From NCBI RefSeq assembly GCF_004168035.1, contig NZ_SDPU01000035.1, positions 62,001 through 126,000 on the forward strand: a stretch of 64,000 bases of DNA. Direction: 5' to 3'. The notes beneath the pieces were generated by a model. That model worked only from the letters and a program-made list of their open reading frames with translations, did no database searches and had not been told where the DNA came from. Shown in pieces: positions 59,302-64,000 of the stretch (position 1 is its first letter; each line of letters begins with the position of its first letter). Position numbers and translations under genes: made by a program. The DNA is from Nocardioides iriomotensis (GTDB taxonomy: Bacteria; Actinomycetota; Actinomycetes; Propionibacteriales; Nocardioidaceae).

Positions 59302-60165
59302 ATGAACGCCGCACGCCACCGTGCGGTCGTGGAGCCGAAGGAACGGCGCCGTGCGACCAAGCTCGCGCTGCCGGCCCTCGCCGCGACCGTCGTGACGAGC
59401 TCCGTCGTCGGGGTCGCAGTCCTCGGCGGGGTCGACACCCCGGCCGTCTCCTCCGCCGGCGCCGACATCGGCGCCGCCCGCTCCGGCCCCCTGCTCGACG
59501 CCGACGGCCGCGAGCGCCTCGCCGACCGCATGCAGAGCGTGAGCCGGTCCGCCAAGCGGGTCACCATCGAGGAGAAGCCGGTCGCCGACGGCCACAAGTT
59601 CAGCACCGTTGCGCTCAACATCCGCAAGAGCCCGTCGCAGGACGCCCAGACCCTGACCACGATCGACCCGGCCACCAAGATCCCGGTCACCGGCACCGTC
59701 GAGGGCGACTGGGCCGAGGTCATCTGGGACAAGCGGGCCTACTGGGTCTCCGCGGAGTACCTCGCCAAGAAGAAGCCCGAGCCGGAGGACACCGTCTCCG
59801 TCGGCGGCTTCAGCAGCGCGCCGTGCGCCGCCGGCTCCTCGATCGAGGGCGGCATCACCGCCAACGCCGTCCGTGTGTTCCGGGCCGTCTGCGCGGAGTT
59901 CCCGCAGATCACCACCTACGGCGGGTGGCGCGCTGACGGTGAGCACTCCGACGGTCGCGCCATCGACATCATGGTCTCCGGCGACCTCGGCTGGCAGGTC
60001 GCCGACTACCTGCGGGCCAACTCCTCCGCGCTCGGCCTCTACGACATCATCTTCAGCCAGCGCATCTGGACCGCGCAGCGCTCCTCCGAGGGCTGGCGGT
60101 ACATGGAGGACCGCGGTTCGACCACGGCCAACCACTACGACCACGTCCACGTGAAGGCCTTCTGA
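59302..60165 (+). CDS. Exported SH3-domain protein
   Basis: Protein of 287 residues with an N-terminal membrane or signal segment (LALPALAATVVTSSVVGVAVLGG). A bacterial SH3 domain (TVALNIRKSPSQDAQTLTTI ... WAEVIWDKRAYWVSAEYL) precedes a C-terminal domain of about 110 residues with a conserved Cys pair, GWRADGEHSDGRAIDIM and ANHYDHVHVKAF; the two His/Asp blocks resemble zinc peptidases of the D-Ala-D-Ala carboxypeptidase/VanY-like kind. A cell-wall role is likely. Confidence 0.75.
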   Translation: MNAARHRAVVEPKERRRATKLALPALAATVVTSSVVGVAVLGGVDTPAVSSAGADIGAARSGPLLDADGRERLADRMQSVSRSAKRVTIEEKPVADGHKFSTVALNIRKSPSQDAQTLTTIDPATKIPVTGTVEGDWAEVIWDKRAYWVSAEYLAKKKPEPEDTVSVGGFSSAPCAAGSSIEGGITANAVRVFRAVCAEFPQITTYGGWRADGEHSDGRAIDIMVSGDLGWQVADYLRANSSALGLYDIIFSQRIWTAQRSSEGWRYMEDRGSTTANHYDHVHVKAF

Positions 60166-60182
60166 GCCCTGCCGCCCTCCGG

Positions 60183-60244
60183 CCGGTGATCTCGACAGGC
60201 TCGATCAGCCGGAGTCCGGTGATCTCGACAGGCTCGATCAGCCG
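60183..60244 (+). repeat. Two copies of the dyad repeat, variant arms
   Basis: CCGGTGATCTCGACAGGCTC and the following GATCAGCCG occur at 60183-60211 and 60216-60244. The core TCTCGACAGGCTCGA is the reverse complement of the core at 44 kb, while the arms read TGATC/GATCA in place of TGGTC/GACCA, a compensated change. Confidence 0.88.
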
Positions 60245-60280
60245 AGGCTCCGTCGGCGGTGCCCGCTAGGGTCGCGGCTT

Positions 60281-61582
60281 GTGGGGTCGATGACGGAGTA
60301 CGACGAGCACGCCCGGGCGCGCTGGGTCGACGAGCCGCCCAAGCCGAGCGGCCCGGCAGACCGCAGCGCCTTCGCCCGGGACCGGGCTCGCGTCGTGCAC
60401 TCCGCCGCGCTGCGTCGGCTGGCGGCCAAGACCCAGGTGGTCGGCCCCCAGAGCGACGACTTCGTCCGCAACCGGTTGACGCACACCCTCGAGGTGGCCC
60501 AGATCGCCCGCGACCTCGGCCGCTCGATGGGCTGCGACCCCGACATCGTCGAGACCGCCGCGCTGGCCCACGACCTGGGCCACCCGCCGTTCGGCCACAA
60601 CGGCGAGCGCGCGCTCGACCGGCTCAGCGAGGCGTGCGGCGGGTTCGAGGGCAACGCCCAGACGTTGCGGATCCTGACCCGGCTGGAGGCCAAGAGCGTC
60701 GACGCCGCGGGCCGTTCGGTCGGGCTCAACCTCGCCCGCGCGACGCTCGACGCCGCCACCAAGTACCCCTGGACCCGCGAGGCCGCCGCCGCGCCGCACG
60801 GTTCCTACGCCGACGGCACGCCGCGGGTCGGCCTCAAGTTCGGGGTGTACGACGACGACGCGCCGGTGTTCGCCTGGCTGCGCGACGGCGTCCCCGGCGA
60901 GGCGGGCGGCACGGGGGAGGGCCGGCGCTGCATCGAGGCCCAGGTGATGGACCTCGCCGACGACGTCGCCTACTCCGTGCACGACCTGGAGGACGGCGTG
61001 GTCGCCGGCCGGATCGACCCGCGCCGGCTCGACTCCGCCGAGGAGCGGGCGGCGGTCTTCGCCACGGTCCGCGACTGGTACGTCCCCGACGCCGCCGACG
61101 AGGAGCTGGGGCCGGCGCTGCAGGACCTCCGCGTCCGGAGCTCGTGGCCGACCGGCCCCTACGACGGCAGCCGCGCCGCGGAGGCCGGCCTCAAGAACCT
61201 CACCAGCGACCTGATCGGCACGTTCTGCACCAGCGTCCGCGACGCGACGCGCGAGGCGCACGGCGACCGGCCGCTCGGCCGCTACGACGGCGACCTCGTC
61301 GTACCCCGCCGGACGGAGCTGTCCGTCGCTGTGCTCAAGGGCGTCGCGGCGCACTACGTCATGCGGGCCGACGACCGGGTCGCCGTCCTCGAGCGTCAGC
61401 GCGAGGTGGTCACCGAGCTGGTCGCCCAGCTGCGGCTGCGCGGTCCCGCCGTGCTGCAACCGGCGTTCCGCGCCGACTTCGAGGCCGCCGGGTCCGACGC
61501 CGGCCGGCTGCGGGTGATCGTCGACCAGGTCGCCTCCCTCACCGACGCCTCCGCGCTCTCCTGGCACAACCGGCTGGCCTGA
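60281..61582 (+). CDS. dgt: dGTPase-like HD-domain triphosphohydrolase
   Basis: Deoxynucleotide triphosphohydrolase of 433 residues. RNRLTHTLEVAQIARDLGR and AALAHDLGHPPFGHNGE form the HD metal site. It is normally next to dnaG in actinobacteria; here an MFS gene separates them. TAGGGT lies eight bases before the GTG at 60281; an ATG at 60290 is possible. Confidence 0.93.
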   Translation: MGSMTEYDEHARARWVDEPPKPSGPADRSAFARDRARVVHSAALRRLAAKTQVVGPQSDDFVRNRLTHTLEVAQIARDLGRSMGCDPDIVETAALAHDLGHPPFGHNGERALDRLSEACGGFEGNAQTLRILTRLEAKSVDAAGRSVGLNLARATLDAATKYPWTREAAAAPHGSYADGTPRVGLKFGVYDDDAPVFAWLRDGVPGEAGGTGEGRRCIEAQVMDLADDVAYSVHDLEDGVVAGRIDPRRLDSAEERAAVFATVRDWYVPDAADEELGPALQDLRVRSSWPTGPYDGSRAAEAGLKNLTSDLIGTFCTSVRDATREAHGDRPLGRYDGDLVVPRRTELSVAVLKGVAAHYVMRADDRVAVLERQREVVTELVAQLRLRGPAVLQPAFRADFEAAGSDAGRLRVIVDQVASLTDASALSWHNRLA

Positions 61583-61583
61583 C

Positions 61584-62813
61584 GTGCGCGAGCTGCCGCG
61601 CGGGTTCACCGCCCGCGTGCTGGCGTACCGCTCCACGCACGACCTCATCCCGCTCTACAGCGTCTACGCGCTGCTGTTCACCGACAGCGGGCTCTCGGTC
61701 GCGCAGGTGTCGTCGCTGTTCGTGATCTGGTCGGTGACCGGCTTCGTGCTCGAGGTGCCGTCGGGCGCCTGGGCCGACACGATCGACCGTCGGCGGCTGC
61801 TCGTGCTCGCGGCCCTCGTGCACGCGCTCGGCTTCGCGAGCTGGGTGCTCTGGCCGACGTACCCCGGCTTCGCCCTCGGCTTCGTGCTCTGGGGCGTCGC
61901 CGGCTCGCTGATGTCCGGCACCTTCGAGTCGTTGCTGTACGACGAGCTCGACGCCCATGGCGAGGCGCACCGCTACGCCCGGATCGCCGGGTGGTCGCAC
62001 GCCACCGCGATGACCGCGAACCTGGTCGCGTCCGTGTCGGCGGCGCCGCTGATGCGGCTCGGCGGCTACGAGCTGGTCGGCTGGGCCAGCGTCGGCGTGT
62101 GCCTGGTCGAGCTGCTGCTGGCCGCCACGCTGCCGGTCACGACCGCCCACCCCTCCCAGCGCGGGCAGCACCACGCGGTGGAGGAGACCGTCGAGGAGAC
62201 GGTCCGCTACCTCGCGATGCTGCGCACCGGTGTCCGCGAGGCCGCGCGGGTGCCGGTGGTGCGGCGCGTGGTGCTGATCTACGCCTTCGTGATCGGGGCG
62301 AGCGCCTACGACGAGTACTTCCCGCTGGTGGCCGCCGACCACGGCGTCGCCGCCGCGACCGTCCCCTGGCTGATCGGCCTCACCGTCCTCGGCCAGGTCG
62401 CCGGCACCGCGCTGGCGGGCCGCACCGCCGGCATGTCCGCGCCCACCATGGGGCTGGTGCTGCTCGGCGCCGCGGTGCTCATCTCGGCCGGCGCGCTCGC
62501 TGACCGGCCGTGGCTCGGCTTCGCCGGCATCGCGGCCGGCTACGGCCTGCTGAACAACGCGATGGTCGTCTCCGAGGCCCGGCTCCAGGACGTGATCACC
62601 GGCCCTGCTCGTGCGACGGTCACCTCCACCGCCGGGCTCGCCACCGAGGTCGTCGCGCTCACGGTGTACGTCGGGTTCGCGGCCACCGGCGACCTCGCCT
62701 CCGTGTCCGGGCAGGTGGCCGCGCTCGGCGTACCGATGCTGCTGGTGGCGCTGCTCGCCGCCCGCACCTTCCCGCCGTCCCCAGCCTCCGGGAACCGCCG
62801 CGAGACAGGGTGA
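61584..62813 (+). CDS. MFS transporter (DHA-type)
   Basis: Major facilitator of 409 residues with about twelve spans. SVYALLFTDSGLSVAQVSSLFVIWSVTGFVLEVPSGAWADTIDRRRLL is the first-to-third-span region with the conserved loop, quoted here by its key elements EVPSG and DTIDRR. Likely an exporter; substrate unknown. The start is one base after the dgt stop, so the two are co-transcribed. Confidence 0.82.
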   Translation: MRELPRGFTARVLAYRSTHDLIPLYSVYALLFTDSGLSVAQVSSLFVIWSVTGFVLEVPSGAWADTIDRRRLLVLAALVHALGFASWVLWPTYPGFALGFVLWGVAGSLMSGTFESLLYDELDAHGEAHRYARIAGWSHATAMTANLVASVSAAPLMRLGGYELVGWASVGVCLVELLLAATLPVTTAHPSQRGQHHAVEETVEETVRYLAMLRTGVREAARVPVVRRVVLIYAFVIGASAYDEYFPLVAADHGVAAATVPWLIGLTVLGQVAGTALAGRTAGMSAPTMGLVLLGAAVLISAGALADRPWLGFAGIAAGYGLLNNAMVVSEARLQDVITGPARATVTSTAGLATEVVALTVYVGFAATGDLASVSGQVAALGVPMLLVALLAARTFPPSPASGNRRETG

Positions 62814-62985
62814 GCCGACCCGTAGACCCAGGGCACGTCGCCCTCTCCCATGGCCTGCTGCGCGTCGCCCTGTCGGCACCCCGCGGCGTTGTCGTCGGTC
62901 GACGGGGCATCCGCCCCGCCTCCCTCCTCCGCCTTGCGGGGCACTCGACCGGACGCCGCTCGCCACGGCCGAGGAGAGGGGGACG

Positions 62986-62991
62986 TACCCT
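62986..62991 (+). promoter_or_regulatory. dnaG -10 element for a leaderless transcript
   Basis: TACCCT lies seven bases before the GTG of dnaG. The same hexamer and spacing are found at 24766. Confidence 0.6.
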
Positions 62992-62998
62992 AGCCCCC

Positions 62999-64000
62999 GT
63001 GGCCGGGCTGATCAGGGACGAGGACATCGCTCTCGTCCGCGAGCGTGCCCGCATCGACGAGGTGGTCTCCGACTACGTCACGCTCAAGAACGCCGGCGGC
63101 GGCTCGATGAAGGGCCTGTGCCCGTTCCACGACGAGAAGTCACCGTCGTTCCACGTCACGCCGTCACGGGGGTTCTACCACTGTTTCGGCTGCCAGGCGG
63201 GTGGCGACGTCATCAAGTTCCTCCAGGAGGTCGACGGCCTCGGGTTCGCCGAGGCGGTCGAGCGGCTGGCCGACCGGTTCGGCGTGCAGCTGCGCTACCA
63301 GGAGTCGACGACCGGCTCAGGCAGCCCGGCGCCGCGCCGCGACACCCACCTCCGGCCGCGGCTGATCGAGGCGCACAAGCTGGCCGCGGCGTTCTACGTC
63401 GACGCGCTGTCCTCGACCGACGCGGCGGCCGGCCGGCAGTTCCTCTCCGAGCGCGGCTTCGACAAGGACGCTGCCGACACGTTCGGCATCGGCTTCGCCC
63501 CGCGCGACGGCGAGGCGCTCTACAGGCACCTGCGGCAGAAGGGTTTCACCGACACCGAGCTGGTCACCGGCGGGCTCGTCGGCCAGGGCCAGCGCGGCCA
63601 CTACGACCGGTTCCGCGGACGGCTGCTCTGGCCGATCCGTGAGACCAACGGCGACGTGATCGGGTTCGGCGCGCGGCGGATCTTCGACGACGACCGGATC
63701 GAGGCGAAGTACCTCAACACCTCCGAGACCCCGATCTACAAGAAGTCCCAGGTCCTCTACGGCATCGACCTCGCCCGCCGCGACATCGCCCGCGCCTCGC
63801 AGGCCGTCGTCGTCGAGGGCTACACCGACGTGATGGCCTGCCACCTGTCCGGTGTCCCCACCGCCGTCGCGACCTGCGGCACGGCGTTCGGCGACGACCA
63901 CGGCCGCGTGCTGCGCCGGCTGCTGCAGGACCACGACGAGTTCCGCGGTGAGGTGATCTTCACCTTCGACGGCGACGCCGCCGGGCAGAAGGCCGCGCTG
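62999..64000 (+). CDS. dnaG: DNA primase, N-terminal 334 codons
   Basis: Makes RNA primers at the replication fork. The zinc-ribbon motif is Cys41, His44, Cys62 and Cys65 (CPFH ... CFGC), and the Toprim motifs VVVEGYTDVMACH and FTFDGDAAG are in place. The frame is open to the right edge, so the helicase-interaction part is outside. The GTG at 62999 was chosen for its -10 spacing and the conserved AGLIRDEDI start. Confidence 0.95.
   Translation, partial: MAGLIRDEDIALVRERARIDEVVSDYVTLKNAGGGSMKGLCPFHDEKSPSFHVTPSRGFYHCFGCQAGGDVIKFLQEVDGLGFAEAVERLADRFGVQLRYQESTTGSGSPAPRRDTHLRPRLIEAHKLAAAFYVDALSSTDAAAGRQFLSERGFDKDAADTFGIGFAPRDGEALYRHLRQKGFTDTELVTGGLVGQGQRGHYDRFRGRLLWPIRETNGDVIGFGARRIFDDDRIEAKYLNTSETPIYKKSQVLYGIDLARRDIARASQAVVVEGYTDVMACHLSGVPTAVATCGTAFGDDHGRVLRRLLQDHDEFRGEVIFTFDGDAAGQKAAL

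Noticed and set aside
62814-62998. Possible minus-strand gene between the MFS gene and dnaG
   Set aside because: A frame starting near 62944 has plausible codons at first, but runs 270 bases into the MFS gene with no ribosome-binding site or family match. Otherwise I see nothing in this gap except the dnaG -10.

Overview
The window is chromosomal DNA of a high-GC actinobacterium, most likely Nocardioides or another member of the Nocardioidaceae. The evidence is the very GC-rich third codon positions, the many GTG starts, and a housekeeping gene order that (from memory) matches mycobacteria: phoH-ybeY-corC-Rv2365c homologue-era ... recO-uppS-zur ... glyS ... dgt ... dnaG. A predicted tuberculostearic-acid (10-methyl fatty acid) gene pair fits the same group. 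I see 72 protein genes, a leuA leader peptide, a small ORF bridging gatA and gatB, and one probable pseudogene. I found no tRNA, rRNA, CRISPR array, insertion sequence or prophage.

Layout. 1-1.4 kb: an arsenic locus. A cut-off aquaporin gene and arsR diverge from arsI (organoarsenical C-As lyase) and a small cysteine-pair protein, with a clear ArsR operator over the promoter. 1.4-7.4 kb: a cello-oligosaccharide operon of the ceb type (binding lipoprotein, two permeases, GH1 beta-glucosidase, LacI regulator) with two CebR-like boxes. 7.4-15 kb: a hydrolase, ligA, an MHS-type transporter, a WYL regulator diverging from a DinB protein, and an ECF sigma/membrane-partner pair. 15-18.5 kb: gatCAB. 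18.5-20.1 kb: a second ECF sigma/partner pair, with a GerMN-Gmad2 ectodomain. 20.2-21.8 kb: a HIT protein coupled to a PHM-like copper monooxygenase lipoprotein. 21.9-28.9 kb: phoH-ybeY-corC-Rv2365c homologue, tmsAB and era. 29-36 kb and 38-44 kb: accessory genes (regulators, acetyltransferases, two septum-formation-family lipoproteins, a PucR-type regulator beside a 3-hydroxybutyrate-dehydrogenase-like SDR) on either side of leuA. 44-47.3 kb: dyad repeats, recO, uppS. 47.3-51.9 kb: the zinc system zur-znuBCA, followed upstream by a PrmC-like methyltransferase. 52-64 kb: glyS, a large LuxR-type (LAL) regulator facing a small secreted peptide, dusB, an SH3 protein, dgt, an MFS exporter and the 5' part of dnaG.

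How the parts work together. Many genes overlap by ATGA or GTGA and are probably translationally coupled. Control is unusually legible: operators for ArsR, CebR and Zur sit on recognisable promoters, leuA has a four-leucine leader whose leucine codons are complementary to the leuA ribosome-binding site, and more than twenty genes carry a -10-like hexamer 6-8 bases before the start codon, which predicts widespread leaderless transcription. No single locus is clearly a new system. The best candidates for new biology are the HIT/copper-monooxygenase pair, the GerMN-bearing anti-sigma-like protein, the LAL regulator with its secreted peptide, and the small cysteine protein of the ars operon.
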